DNA of 64,000 bases from Ctena decussata (GCA_963989385.1 OZ022505.1:59461737-59525736); one strand, 5' to 3'. Positions 23,911 through 36,592 are shown, counted from the stretch's first letter. A program made the numbers and translations. Notes: generated by a model not told the origin, from the letters alone.

Positions 23911-24000
23911 TTATTCAAAGTATCTTGGACATGTAAGCTGTATGCCACAGACGTCACAGGCGTGTGGTTTATTTACCGTATCATTTACACGCCTGGTAAA
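23911..24000 (-). pseudogene. Half zinc-finger relic
   Basis: On the minus strand the frame reads NKPHACDVCGIQLTCPRYFE then a stop. This is a recognisable linker and CxxC half of a finger, followed by unrelated sequence. It is not part of a longer array here. It is probably a fragment of a cluster member in inverted orientation. Confidence 0.6.
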
Positions 24001-24213
24001 CGTACAGTTCCATTCCTCCTGGGAAATTAGATACCCAAGCTTCTGCAAATAAATATCCCAATATAACAATGCTGTTCCACCCATATGTATGTAAAGCATA
24101 TTGGAGCAAAATTTCTGTTTTGCAGCAGAATTGTTGGAGTTATAGGAAAGCTCCTTAAAGTGGCCAAACCGAAATTTCGTCGGTTTTGTGATAACTCCAC
24201 TAGTTCTTTAACG

Positions 24214-24249
24214 CAGTGACCTATATATACATCTATATATAGGTCACTG
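24214..24249. repeat. CAGTGACCTATATA hairpin
   Basis: CAGTGACCTATATA and TATATAGGTCACTG face each other around a short ACATC loop. Confidence 0.7.
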
Positions 24250-24377
24250 TTTAACGTAAAAGCAAATATTGTGCATGCGTATTGTTTTCATGTATTCGAG
24301 TTGAAAAGCATTGTTTACCGTTTTTCAATAAACAGGTCCATTTCCCAAAATAGAAAGTGAAAAATGAAGTTTCAGCA

Positions 24378-27300
24378 TTTTTAGCTCACCTGAGCCAGCG
24401 CCTCCGGGGGAGCTTAAAGGATGGTAAGGCTCCGTTGTCCGTCGTCCGTCTGTCGTCCGTCCGGCCACAATTTCAAAGGACTTGTCCTCTGAAACCGCAG
24501 GGCCGATTGTAGCCATTTTTCATATAGAGCCTCCTGGGACCTTAGGAACGAAAAGTTGTTCAAACAGTCCTGGTCACATGACCAACATGGCCGCCATGCC
24601 CATATATGGTAAAAACCTATAAAAAATCTTTTTCTCCAGATCCAAGAGGCTGATGGCCTTGAAACTTGGTATGTAGCATCGGGTACGCGAGTACTACCAA
24701 GATTGTTCAAATTATGACCTTGGGTTGACCTTGACCTTTTTTACGGTAAGGTCAAATTTGCTTCCTTATGCTTTTATATGGCAAAATTCTACAACATAAG
24801 ATATCTTGGAAACCGTTGAAGATTTTGGGCTAAAAATTGGTATCTACAGTCATCTAAATGAGTACATGAAGATTTATGAGTATACGAGGTCAAGGTCATT
24901 CTTTGACCTTGACCCAGAACTCTCTTATTTTGACTAGTTCTAACAATCTTCTCAAAAGCCACTGGGCCAATAGAAACCAAATTTCATATAGAGCCCTTAG
25001 GGGTTGAGGGAACGAAAATTTATTCATACGGTCCAGGTCACATGACCAACATGGCCACCACGCCCATATATGGTAAAAATATTTAAAAATCTTCTTCTCC
25101 AGAACCAGTTGACCGATGGCCTTGAAACGCCGTATGTAGCATTGGGTAATCCAGTACTATCAAGATTGTTCAAATTATCATCCTGGGTTGACCTTGACCT
25201 TTTTACGGCAAGGTCAAATATGGGAAAATGCTAGAACATGAGATTTCATGGAAAGTTTTGAAGATTTTGGCCCAAAAATTATTATATACAGTCGTCTTAA
25301 TGAGTTCATGAAGATCTGTGATTACAAAAGGTCAAGGTCATTCTTTGACCTTTGACTCAGAACTCTCATATTTTGACACTTTTAAACAGTCTCCTCAAAA
25401 ACCACTGGGCCAACTGTGATCAAGTTTCATATAGAGCCTCCAGAGGTTGAGTGAATCTAAAAAATTCTAACAGTCCTGTCACATGACCAACATGGCCGCC
25501 ACACCCATATATGGTAAAAACCTTTAAAAGTCTTCTTCTCCAGAACCAATTGACATATTGCCTTGAGACTTGGTATGTAGCATTGGGTACTTGAGTACTA
25601 TAAAGAATGTTCATATTATGACCTTGGGTTGACCTTGACCTTTTTTTACAACAAGGTCAAATATGGGAAAATGCTAGAACATAAGATTTCATGGAAAGTT
25701 TTAAAGATTTTGGCCTAAAAATTTGTATATTCGGTTGTCTTAATGAGGTCATGAACAATTATGGGTACAAGAGGTCAAGGTCATTTCTTGACCTTTGATC
25801 CAGATCTCTCATATTTTGATATTTTCAAACATTTTTTCAAAGGCCAAAGAGCCAGTTGTAAACACATTTCATATAGAGCCTCCAGGGGTTAATTGAATAA
25901 AAATTTGTTCAAACGGTCAAGGTCACATGACCAACATGGCCGCCATTACCACTTATGGTATAAATCTTTAGTATTTTTCTTCTCCAGAACCAATACACCC
26001 TTGGCCTTAAAACTTGGTAAGTACCATGGAGTACTAGAATAACACCAAGCCTGTTCAAATGGTGACCTTGGGTTTACCTTGACCTTTTTTGCAGCATGGT
26101 CAAATATAGGAACACGAGGGCCATGAGGCCCTGAACCGCTCACCTGAGCAATTGGCAAAGTGGCTTTCTCTTATGTCTGAAATTGTCAACATATGAGTCT
26201 TGGGTCAAAAGTCAAAGAATGACCATGACTTCTTGTACTCATAAATCTTCATGTACTCATTAAGACAACCATATATACCATTTTTAGGCAATAATCTTCA
26301 AAACTTTCCATGAGATCTTATCTAGTATTTTCCCATATTTGACCATGCTGCAAAATGGTCAAGGTAAACCCAAGGTTATCATTCGAACAGTCTTGCTAGT
26401 ACTCTGGTACTCCATGCTACTTAACAAGTTTTAAGGCCATATGTATATTGGTTCTGGAGTAAAAAATATGAAAGGTTTATACCATAAATGGGTATGGCAG
26501 CCATGTTGGTTATGTGACCTAGACCATTTGAACAATTTTTGTTCAATCAACCCCTGGAGGCTCCATATGAAATGAGTTTACAATTGGCCCTTTGGCTTTT
26601 GAGTAAATGTTTGAAAATGTCAATATTTGAGAAATCTGGGTCAAAGAATAACCTTGACCTCTTGTACTCATAATTCTTCATGACCTCATTAAGACGACTG
26701 TATATACCTATTTTTAGACCAAAATCTTCAAAACTTCCCATGAAATCTTATGTTCTAGAATTTTCGCATATTTGACCTTGCCATAAAAAAGGTCAAGGTA
26801 AACCCAAGGCCATTATTTGAACAATCTTGATAGTACTCGAGTACCCAATGCTACATACCAAGTTTCAAGGCCATCGTTCAATTGGTTCTGGGGTAGAAGT
26901 TCTTACCATATATGGGCATGGCGGCCATGTTGATCGTGTGACCGAGACCATTTGAAGAAAATTTGGTTACAATTGACTTTGTGGCTTTTAGAAGAAGTTT
27001 GAAATTGTCAAGCTATGAGAATTCAGGGTCAAGGGTCAGAGAACGACCTTGACCTCTTATACTCAAAAGTCTTCATGTACTCATTAAGATGACTGTATTT
27101 ACCATTTTAGGCCTAAATCTTCAAAGCTTTCCATGAAATCTTATATTTTAGGCTTTTCCCGTATTTGACCTTGCTGTGAAATAGTCAAGGTCAACCCAAA
27201 GTCATCATTTTGAAAAACTCTTGATAGGACTGGTGTACTCAATGCTACATACCAAGTTTAAAGGCCTTCGGCCAATTGGTTCTAGAGAAGAAGATTTTTA

Positions 27301-28672
27301 AAGGTTTTAACCATATATGGGCGTGGTGGCCATGTTGGTCATGTGATCTGGACCATTTGAACAAATTTTCCTTCCCTCATCTCCTGAAGGCTCTACAAGA
27401 AATTTGGTTACAACTGGCCCAGTGATTTTTAGGAGATTGTTTGAAATTGTCAAAATATGAGTTCTGGGTCCAAGGTCAAAGAATGAAATTGACCTCTTGA
27501 ACTCACAAATCTTCATGTACTCGTTAACATGACTGTATTTCCCAATTTTAAAGCCTTAAACTTCAAAACTTTCCATGAAATCGTATGTTCTAGCATTTTC
27601 TCATATTTGACCTTGCCGTAAAAAAGGGGCAAGGTCAACCCAAGTTCATAATTTGAACAGTCTTGATTGTGCTTGAGTACCCAATGCTACATACCAATTT
27701 TCAGGGCCATCGGTCAACTGGCTCTGGAGAAGAAGATTTTTTAAGGTTTTTACCATATATGGATGTGGTGGCCATGTTGGTCATGTGTGACCTGGACCGT
27801 ATGAACAAATTTTCCTTCCCTCAACCCCTGGAGGCCACATATGATATTTGGTTTTAATTGGCCCAGTGGCTTTAGAGGAGATTGTCTGAAAATGTCAAAA
27901 TATGAGAGTTTTGGGTCAAAGGTCAAAGAATGACCTTGACATCTTGTACACATAAATCTTCATGTACCCATTAAGATGACTGTAGATACCAATTTTTAGC
28001 CCAAAATCTTCAACAGTTTCCAAGATATCTTATGTTCTAGCATTTTGCCATATAAAAGCACAAGGAAGCAAATTTGACCTTCCGTAAAAAAGGTCAAGGT
28101 CAAGCCAAGGTCATAATTTGAACAATCTTGGTAGCACTCACATACCCGATGCTACATACCAAGTTTCAAGGCCATCGGCCTCTTGGTTCTAGAGAAGAAG
28201 TTTTTTAAGGTGTTTACCATATATGGGCATGGCGGCCATGTTGGTCATGTGACCAGGACAGTTTGAACAACTTTTCCTTCCCCCTTTTTCTGGAGGCCAC
28301 ATATGAAATTTGGTTACAATTGGCCAAGTGGTTTCAGAGGAGAAGTCGTTTGAAATTGTGGTCGGACGACGGACAGACGACGACGGACGACGGAGCCTTC
28401 CCATCCTATACGCTCCCCCGGAGCCTCTGGCTCAGGTGAGCTAAAAAGCTAGAACATAAGTTTTCATGGAAAGTTTTGAAGATTTTGGCCTAAAAATGGT
28501 ATATATGGTTGTCTTAATGAATGTATGAATATTTATGAGTACATGTACAAGTGGCCATGGTCATTTTTTTACTTTTGACCCAAGACTCATATTTTGACAA
28601 TTTCAGACATGATAAGAAAAAGCCACCTTGCCAATTGCTCAGGTGAGCGATTCAGGGCCTCAGGACCCTCTT
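24378..28672. mobile_element. ~4.3-kb inverted-repeat complex with AGCTCACCTGAGCC ends
   Basis: The left end TTAGCTCACCTGAGCCAGCGCCTCCGGGGGAGC (24372 on) is inverted at 28400-28446. A second end, GAGGGCCATGAGGCCCTGA...GCTCACCTGAGCAATTGGC (26115-26160), is inverted at 28620-28672. The arms are made of about 430-450 bp units in one direction on the left and the other on the right. Each has TCACATGACCAACATGGCCGCCATGCCCATATATGG and TTGACCTTGACCTTTTTTACGG-like tracts. No gene is supported; the short minus-strand frames are repeat-derived. It appears to be two related non-autonomous elements overlapping or nested. Confidence 0.7.
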
Positions 28673-29474
28673 GTTTATTATTTGTGATCCAAAATGAAGT
28701 ACCAGGCTTCCTCGGTATAAATCCAGAGTTTTGAATACACCACTTCAGCCTTTTCTGAGAAACTGGTGGCTGAATTAGTGCTTTCGGAAGCACTTAATTT
28801 CAAAATGACTTTCGTTACCCCACAAGAAACACACCTTCATGTGTTTACAAGCAGCGATGTTTACATCTGCTTACATATCTGATAGTTAGTAGCACTATAA
28901 TGTTCTTGATTAAAAGAGCCTTTGATATATCGTTTCACTTTTAAGCCTTTGGTGATTTCTACAAACTTTACCATGGAAGTGTTTCATACATGTTTATTTG
29001 ACGCCTACTATTTCAACAGTACAATACAGCACGAGGTACTCAGTAAAACAGTTAGACAAAAACATCCTGTAGTGACAAAGCACAGTCTTTTACACCAGGA
29101 AAAGCGATGTATCAAATTAATAATCAAAATAACAAACCAGGTGACATAGTAACGAAGGTTTACTGAATCAAAATAAAATTGAAATGCTAAGTTTTTTCAG
29201 TGCATTTAACCCTAAGAAGGACTGCCATCTATAGCATACTTCGAAATTACGAAGATTTTTCAATTTTGACTGCTTATTTGCCTGAAAAAGCAATAAAACC
29301 TTTGTAACCATTTTAAAACACTTGTTATAAAACTTTTGTTACCATTTTAAAACACTTGTTACCATTACTCTCAGATCTATAATCCGTCAAAAAATCTTGA
29401 TTTTATTATTTCAGTATTCTTTCTTTGGGATTTAAGAGTATAAGAGATTGTTCCTTGCATGAGCATACATAAAT
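28673..29474. other. No supported gene
   Basis: About 800 bp of AT-rich sequence. A short direct repeat TTGTTACCATTTTAAAACACTTGTTA recurs near 29305-29365. The open frame at 28922-29149 has no recognisable features. Confidence 0.4.
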
Positions 29475-29710
29475 GAGCCGCGGCGCGAGAAAACCAACAA
29501 AGTGGTTGTGCGGCCAGCGCAGACTCAGATCAGCCTGGGCATCCGCCCAGTCTGATCAGAGTCTTCGCTGCCTGCATGGGGGTATCTTGGACCCTTAGCT
29601 ACCCTTTAAGCGCTTAGCGACGAGTCTGATCGGACTGGGCAGATACCCAGGCTGATCTGAGTCTGCGCAGGGCGCACAACCACATTATTGGTTTTGTCGT
29701 GTCGCGGCTC
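29475..29710. mobile_element. GAGCCGCGAC palindromic foldback
   Basis: 236 bp, GAGCCGCGGCGCGAGAAAACC to GTCGTGTCGCGGCTC, nearly symmetrical. Confidence 0.85.
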
Positions 29711-30775
29711 AAATTTTTGTGCATAAAACATAACAACACTACACATGTTGCGAAAATTAAAACTCATAGTCATACTTCGGCAAAGTTTATTTAGAAGCAA
29801 TAATAATTTGCATACATGTATTTGCAAAAACTAGTGACTAACAAGGATATATAAAGGACTTCTACGATTAAGGCGAGGATTTCCCCATTAGGCCGGCGCG
29901 ACAGGTCCGAATTTTCAAAAGTAAAAAGTGTGCATTTTTTTCTTAGCAGAGCTTCCACAAATATGTAAACCGTATGAAATCAGATCATTTGTGATTCAGA
30001 CCCAAAGGCATGGGGAGATAATCCAGTCTGACCCTACCTACCCTAAATTCAAGGTTTTCGCATACCTCATTTTTTGAGGTAATAAAAATATTGAAATTAG
30101 TTATCGTTCAATAAATTTTTCTCATAAATGCATGCTAAGTACACGCATATCACAATATAAAGCAATGGTTTCCTTCTTGTTACGCCTGATTGGCATTTAA
30201 ACATGCAAAACCGTAGTTCTACTTCCGGTCAAACGGCCAAAAGGGAACGCTTCACTACAACTAAAATACAAGTACTTCCCCCCCCCCCATGACCCAGCAT
30301 TTCCTTCATGCAGCAGACTTATGCGATGCAAGTACGCAATATATATGAGTGGGAAGCTGGGTCACGGGGGAGAACGATACTCAGTAAGCCAAATAAGAAG
30401 AATGGTCAGCAGTAGCACTGTGATCTTCAAGGATTATATTGTGTACCATGACCTTGAATTGAGGTCAAGGTCACATACACATATTAAAAACTATCCAGTG
30501 TTGTCTGTTATGTAAGTAATGAAGTCAAAAGGGGGTGAAATGTATACAATCAATCATTATTTCAACGATCAGTTTGAGGATAATGTACCATTTATCTCAA
30601 AAAGGACGTCAACGTATGTTTAACGTATCTTACATAGACACAAACACTTGAAAATTCATTTGTCATGCAAGTTACATGTCATAATCATAAATGCAAAGCA
30701 GAAGTCAGTGATCCGTATAACTTTTTAATCATGGGGAAAATTCACGCCTTAAGCATAGAGGTCCTTTCATCAGAT
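29711..30775. other. No supported gene
   Basis: AT-rich sequence with a C-run at 30279-30288 and a GACCTTGAATTGAGGTCAAGGTCA motif near 30450. No coding or RNA gene is supported. Confidence 0.4.
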
Positions 30776-31552
30776 CATCAATATGATAAGATAAATTGAG
30801 CGGTGGTAGTGTCGTTGATAATACGCTGGAGTACAAAGCTAGGGGTCACAAGAACGATCCCCGCTTCTCCGGTCTTTCGGATGAGACTTAACCAAGGTCT
30901 CGTCTCCGTATGATCTAGTTGTTGGCGGGACGTTAAAAAAAGTAAAAAGCATGCAAAGACCAGGAACTGAAACAATCAAAATCCAAATCCAGCCCTCAAA
31001 CCATAGTTGAAAACAACTAAGATTACAAATAATCAAGATACAGAGAACATATGGCCAACCGAGTGAGCAGCTTGTTCCCAAAAGGTGGCCACTCATCAAC
31101 CCAAACCGAACCAAAAATAATAAGAACATACATAAGGTAAAACATCACAGAAACTCTGACACCAAAAACAGGCAACAGAGAACCACAACAGAACTACCGC
31201 CTTGGAACGGTCAGTAATGAATTACTGGGGGGCTTAAATCGATTTTACAGGCCCAACCTCACCCTCAGTTTCTGAAGTGGTACAAAACATTTAGTTGGTT
31301 GTTCGGTTCGCATGATAACCCTCTAACTCGTCAATGAATCATCACGGTAAACACATAAATCAAATTTCAACACCATGAAGAAGCAAAGACGAGGACTCAA
31401 CAGATACAACTGGCCGTCTGACAGGTGGAGATCCCTGTCCTGCCAAACAACCCCACTGGAAATCTGAAGCAAAAGAAGGTTACCAGTTGAGCCCCGGTGG
31501 ACCAAGCAACAGACAAAAAGGCTCCGGCCCCAACCAACTACAATATATAGCT
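30776..31552 (-). mobile_element. 3' part of a retroelement, minus strand
   Basis: Downstream of the reverse-transcriptase remnant at 31553-32110 in the same orientation. It contains GATCATACGGAGACGAGACC and GAGAAGCGGGGATCGTTC, which I recall from the 3' region of a repeat abundant in bivalve genomes, ending near a GATGATCTGATG stretch. Open frames here are interrupted and unlike known proteins. Confidence 0.4.
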
Positions 31553-32110
31553 TTAGGTCGGGGCCATCATAGAGTCTGACGACCGATCCCCCGGTGTGCA
31601 ATTAAAGAGTGCAGCAAAGTTATCAACCGTGATTGGGTTAATCACTAAGCATGCAGACTGTCGCATAACATTTAAATTATAGCCAATACGTTTGTGACGT
31701 ATTATTATTTTTCGGAATTGATCAGAAAAATCAGTCCTACCCTTAATCTTTTTGAATTTGTATACTAAGTCACCATAAAATTCTGGTTCCGATAGGCCTT
31801 GGTGTAAAAGAAATTTTAATCCGACATCAAATTTTGAAACCAATTCATGGTGTCTGCGATAGAATTTAGAAAAAGCCTTTCTAAGCTTATGATACCGATA
31901 GCCCTGTTGAAGAAGTTTAGCAGTTAAACATTTATTACGAGCATTAAAGTCATCTACATGAATATACACTCCATAAGAGGGACGACGTGGAACGTCACCG
32001 TCCAAAAATGGAAAATTAACTATATCAAAGTCAAAGTCATCACGTTTATCATAAATTTTAGAAGATACAAAACCGTTAGAAATAGATAGATTAACCCCGA
32101 GTTCACTCAC
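31553..32110 (-). pseudogene. Reverse-transcriptase C-terminal remnant
   Basis: A 185-codon open frame without an ATG start. It carries LSISNG, KIYDKRDDFDFDIVNFPFLD, GYRYHKLRKAFSKFYRRH and EPEFYGDLVYKF. From memory this is the C-terminal part of a retroelement reverse transcriptase that is highly repeated in molluscs. The catalytic YxDD region would lie upstream and is absent. Between SYGVYI and DDFNARNK a short segment that I expect in the family seems to be deleted. It ends FNCTPGDRSSDSMMAPT then a stop. The exact class (non-LTR or other) is not certain. Confidence 0.65.
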
Positions 32111-33640
32111 TCACTGGTAAGACAATACCGGAATAATCTTTGCAACACATGAGGATCTAGCTTTAAACTTTCGTTACTGACGGATAACGAAAGCTTGCAT
32201 ACCAAACCTTTCTCTATGCATGAAATAAACTCGGTTTAACTGTTATTAAAACAATGCTCTGACTTTCCAAGTATGCTTAGCAAACATTTTGAGTAATCTT
32301 CTGTTGACTTCTTGGAAACGTTTTCAGAATGATAATATGTAATGCGGTAAGAAGACTGATATACTACACAAAACGTACATTTTCGGGTCTTACAATGCCT
32401 TTTAGATGTAATTACCATAGTATGATGAAATAGAGGCATAGCAATGCCACATTAATAGCGCTAGAAGCACAGAAAGGATCGTTTTTATATATTTGTAACG
32501 AAAGTTCAAGTAACGAAGGCTTAAAACGCATTGTTTATAGCTCATTTAAACTCATCATTATTGAAAAAAAAACAGTGAATATAAACAATCGACAGTAGAG
32601 AGGGACTGCTTATTTTTTTATACATGTACTTACAGTTTAACTTGAATGTTAATGACTTGTGTAAAACAGATAGTAACGAAAGTTTCATAATTTACTTTTT
32701 TATATAGGGGCATCAGGTTTCGTCGTTGATTGACGTAAATTTCAAAGGCAGGACCTAAAATAATTCGTATATATTACTGTATCTTAGACTGCAGAATAAT
32801 TTAGTCACTGAACGACTTTGAAAACAAGTTTCGCTCCAATAAAATAAGTGGCCCAAATATTGATAATGAAATTTTTAAGAAAATCATAAAACCCGACGAC
32901 ACATATAAACGGTGCAATTTCTCGTAGTTGGAGGTAAAGAATATCCAATCATTTTCATGAGACATGCTTGATATAATTTTCCTCAAAACAATTACCAAAA
33001 GAGATATTGGATTAAATACTTTTAAAGGAATGATATCTGACACGAAACTACAAACTTCACATTTGGCGACAGTAACGAAAATTTAATTTTCAGCCTTATT
33101 TATTAAAGAGCATGTGAGAAAAGATATGATGTATATCGAATGGTAATGGTATGATAGCAACCTGTATTATAGATTGAAAGGTTGAGGTTTTCTCGAGGTT
33201 GTCTTTGATAATTTCTACAGAACATCAAATGGACCCTACTTATTGAAAAACAGTGTGTAATATTTCGTCTAACCATTTGCAGAGCAGACGCTAGCATTTT
33301 TTATTTGCAGGTGGAAATGGAATTGCGCGTTTACCAGGTGTGAATAAACATGTCCTTTCAGAGCTTCTTTTCTTTTTGTATCAAAATCATTTAAATGTAC
33401 CAAAAATCAGGACTTTTTCTAACGCATGAGTAAACATGTTATCTTGTTTAGTATCCAACAGATGTAACCTAAACTGCGTTTGCCTAGAGGAAGAAACAGC
33501 TTTGTTACAATATTGTATATACCGGTATGTTAGCTTGTAAAAGAGGACCCAAAGGAAGATTGGTTGTATCAGTTGGGTCACTCTCTAAAAATAAAGAATT
33601 GACTTACTTACTTACTTTGGAAGTTCACATTTTACACAGG
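32111..33640. other. No supported gene
   Basis: About 1.5 kb of AT-rich sequence. GTAACGAAAGTTT-like phrases recur (32165, 32490, 32670, 33075), hinting at an old tandem or dispersed repeat. The minus-strand frames up to 80 codons have no recognisable domain. Confidence 0.4.
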
Positions 33641-33689
33641 ACATCGCATGTTCGCCTTCAATGAGCGGCACATGTCCGATGAGTTTCGT

Positions 33690-33815
33690 AACCCATTAAT
33701 ACTGTACCTAGCGTGCCAAAAAATGGGAAATAGGCAAGCATTGCAGACCCAGATCAGATGCCGCAAAACGCGGCCTCTAATCAGGATCTACACTATTTGC
33801 ACAAGACTAATGGGT
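33690..33815. repeat. Foldback with CAGATCAGATGCCGCAAAACGCGGC core
   Basis: Outer arms ACCCATTAATAC / GACTAATGGGTG and inner arms GCAGACCCAGATCAGATGCCG / CGGCCTCTAATCAGGATCTAC are inverted. Confidence 0.6.
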
Positions 33816-34792
33816 GTATCTACCTATAAATAAATTAAAAATGATAAAAAATAAACTGAGCCAGAAACCCCTTTATTGACAAATGGACTCATCCAATATA
33901 TACAGATAGAAGAGTCAACTGGGCATTCATGGGTTAAATCTACTACACCAGGCATTCCGTACCCAGTAGGCCCTGAGCTCGAGAGAATGGTTTCTTACCT
34001 ACGAGACAGAGTTTGTTCTATTTTTAGCGGTGCTGGAAAATTTTGTCTTGCCCATGGGCTGGGACAGCTCACACGAGCTTGAATTCTGTGAATCACTACT
34101 CGCTCAATGAAATGCAATAAGCCCGGCTCGGCGATTGTATACTTCATGTTTTATTTTTTAAAGCAATGAATTCTCTCAAAGAAACTCATTCTATATAAGT
34201 CCATCATTATCTGTTTCTATGTCTTAAAATCGAAAAAAAATCCGGAAAAGTCAATGTTTCACACAAACACTGTCGAGGGCTCCGCCATTTTGAAGACGTT
34301 ACCAACTGACATTTGAAATAATGCTGACGTTACGTCACAATACTACTTACGCTGGTATACATTCGCATGGAATAATAGTTCCCTGTTTACTTTGAAATAC
34401 ATGTATTATCGTAGGTAGGGAAAACAATCAATCATTGGTCCCCGACAGTAATAAATGGGTGTGTCGGGCACAATGGGTGTGTCGGAAACTCGGCAAGGCT
34501 CGTTTTCGACAAACCCCGTGTGCCCTCAGGTTGGGATTTCCCTGTTCGCATCGGAGACCAATGACAGATTCTATTTGTCACTGAACGTTGGCGGTGTGTC
34601 CACCTTATCAGTCCGGTAAAACTGCACATGGCCAAGCAAAACACTACAAACACAGAATTAACTGACTCGAGAATAATTCTTTGTTGGAGAAAATCTTGAG
34701 TTTCTGTTGAAAATTTTTTAGCTTGAAATGTCATTGAACAATTGGCGGAGCATGACATTGTTTGCCATGCTTCGGAACCAAAGACGTCATGT

Positions 34793-34928
34793 ATCTGTTA
34801 CCACAGCAACTATCAGTTCATACTGATGTCTAAGCGTCGTCATCAAGACGTCATTCCGCAATCTGTTACCACAGCAACTATCAGTTCATACTGATGTCTA
34901 AGCGTCGTCATCAAGACGTCATTCCGCA
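34793..34928 (+). repeat. 68-bp perfect tandem duplication
   Basis: ATCTGTTACCACAGCAACTA to GACGTCATTCCGCA occurs twice back to back (34793-34860, 34861-34928) with no difference seen. It includes TCATCAAGACGTCATTC. Confidence 0.9.
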
Positions 34929-34987
34929 AAGGTACTAAGGACAACAGTTGGTAATTCCATAGTTGCTATCATAGTAACAGATCTATA

Positions 34988-35066
34988 GCATCATCTCACT
35001 TATAATTCGAGGAGCACGACATACATTGTATGCCATGCTCCTCTCGAATTATAAGTGAGATGCTAC
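34988..35066. repeat. ~78-bp hairpin
   Basis: AGCATC(ATC)TCACTTATAATTCGAGGAGCA and its inverse TGCTCCTCTCGAATTATAAG, GTGAGATGCT flank a CGACATACATTGTATGCCA centre. Confidence 0.75.
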
Positions 35067-35245
35067 CTAAAATTCATTCCATGGAATAGTGTGATTTTCT
35101 CAAACCTATAATTCATTCTCAAATAATTTAATTCTCTGTATATACACACACTAAGGTAATGTGCCTGTTATCGCTTCGTAACCAGGGACTGTGGCCTCTA
35201 TAAAATGGCACGACTAGTAAAAAACAACAACCTTAACTCTTCACT

Positions 35246-36538
35246 TCAGACATCATAAGCACATGAATCGTCTCTTTTATGTACTAGCAAGTGTTTCTTC
35301 AAGTATTCTAATGTTTTAAAGTCTCTTCCACAGATGTTGCAAACAAAAGATTCTCCTGAATGAATAAGCATGTGTTTCTTTAAGCTGTCTGCCCTTGAAA
35401 AGTGTTTTCCACAGGTGTCACACACATGCAGCTTCTCGCCAGTATGAGTACGCATGTGTCTCAGCTTATTTCCTACTTGCCTGAACAATTCACCACAGAT
35501 ATCACATGCATGGGGTTTCTTTCCTAAATGGATATACGTGTGTGTTTCAAATTTTTCTTTATCTCTAAACCTTTTATCACAGATACCACAAGCATATGGT
35601 TTCTCCTCAGTATGACTAAGTATATGTTTCTTCAAGTTTGATGCCCTTGTAAACTGTCTATCACATAGATCACATGAATGGGATTTTCCTTCATTATGAC
35701 TAAGCATGTGCCTTTTCGCGTTTCCCGGCTGACTAAACCTTTCACCACAAAAATTGCAAGCATATGGTTTTTCTCCTGTATGAATCAGCATGTGTTTTTT
35801 CAAGGTTTGTGTTCTAATAAACATCTTACCGCAGACCTCACATGCATGCGGTCTCTCTCCAGTATGCCTGCGTAAGTGAATCTTCAAAACGGTGGCCTTT
35901 TCAAACTGTTTGTCGCAGAAATCACAAGCATATAGTTTCCCTCCAGTATGAATAAGCATATGTTTCTTCAAATTTAGTTCCTGTTTAAATTGTTCACCGC
36001 AGATACCACAAGCATGTGGTTTCTCTTCAAAATGAAGCAGCATGTGTCTTTTTACACTTTCTAATCGAGTAAACTGCTGACCACACAGCTGACAACTACT
36101 TGGTTTCTTTCCAGTATGACTGAGCATGTGAATTTTCAAATCTTTTGACTGTAAAAACTGTTCACCACATACATTACAGGTGTGTGGTTCTGCTTTAAAG
36201 TGAGTCAGCATGTGTCTTTTCAAAGATGGTTTACCTTTAAACTTTTTCCCACAAACTTCACAAGCATGTGGAGTCTCTAAAGTATGAACAAGCATGTGTC
36301 TTTTAAGGTTTCCACTGTGTGAAAACTGCATGTCACAAACTTGACAACAATGTGGTTTCTTCCCTGTGTGACTGAGCACAAACTGTTTCAGGGCTTGTCT
36401 CTGTGAAAACGGTTTACTATAGACATCGCAATCATTTGGTTTCTCACCAGTATGAATAAGCATGTCTTCTTCTTTACGATTCAAATCCATATCCGTATAA
36501 GCTGATCTACTAGCTTCGTCTGTGGTATTGTCTAACAT
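35246..36538 (-). CDS. C2H2 zinc-finger protein, 430 aa
   Basis: Intact frame on the minus strand, ATG (MLDNTTDEASRS) to TGA... stop at 35246. An acidic leader of about 28 residues precedes a finger array to the C-terminus. The first finger is degenerate: its second Cys is Ser/Tyr (CDVYSKPF). Thirteen canonical fingers follow with 28-residue spacing, from CQVCDMQF to CNICGRDF, mostly linked by HTGEKP/HTGKKP. It is the best-preserved member and unlike its neighbours in orientation. Helix positions vary between fingers (e.g. QSKDLK, RLESVK, KATVLK), consistent with sequence-specific DNA binding. No effector domain is seen in this exon; a candidate acceptor AAAG sits about 20 bp upstream of the ATG. 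Likely nuclear regulator, target unknown. Confidence 0.88.
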   Translation of the reverse strand: MLDNTTDEASRSAYTDMDLNRKEEDMLIHTGEKPNDCDVYSKPFSQRQALKQFVLSHTGKKPHCCQVCDMQFSHSGNLKRHMLVHTLETPHACEVCGKKFKGKPSLKRHMLTHFKAEPHTCNVCGEQFLQSKDLKIHMLSHTGKKPSSCQLCGQQFTRLESVKRHMLLHFEEKPHACGICGEQFKQELNLKKHMLIHTGGKLYACDFCDKQFEKATVLKIHLRRHTGERPHACEVCGKMFIRTQTLKKHMLIHTGEKPYACNFCGERFSQPGNAKRHMLSHNEGKSHSCDLCDRQFTRASNLKKHILSHTEEKPYACGICDKRFRDKEKFETHTYIHLGKKPHACDICGELFRQVGNKLRHMRTHTGEKLHVCDTCGKHFSRADSLKKHMLIHSGESFVCNICGRDFKTLEYLKKHLLVHKRDDSCAYDV

Positions 36539-36592
36539 TTCTGCTTCAGCAAAGCACCTTTAAGACGATTAAAAAATAAATCGATAAAATAT

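Noticed and set aside
25946..28404. Many 60-75-codon frames in the 24-28 kb inverted complex
   Set aside because: They recur in each repeat unit in varying frames, as expected for repeat-derived chance frames.
34432..34758. 108-codon minus-strand ATG frame
   Set aside because: No domain; its C-terminal half is read from GGTGTGTCGG direct repeats. It may be chance and I cannot support it as a gene.
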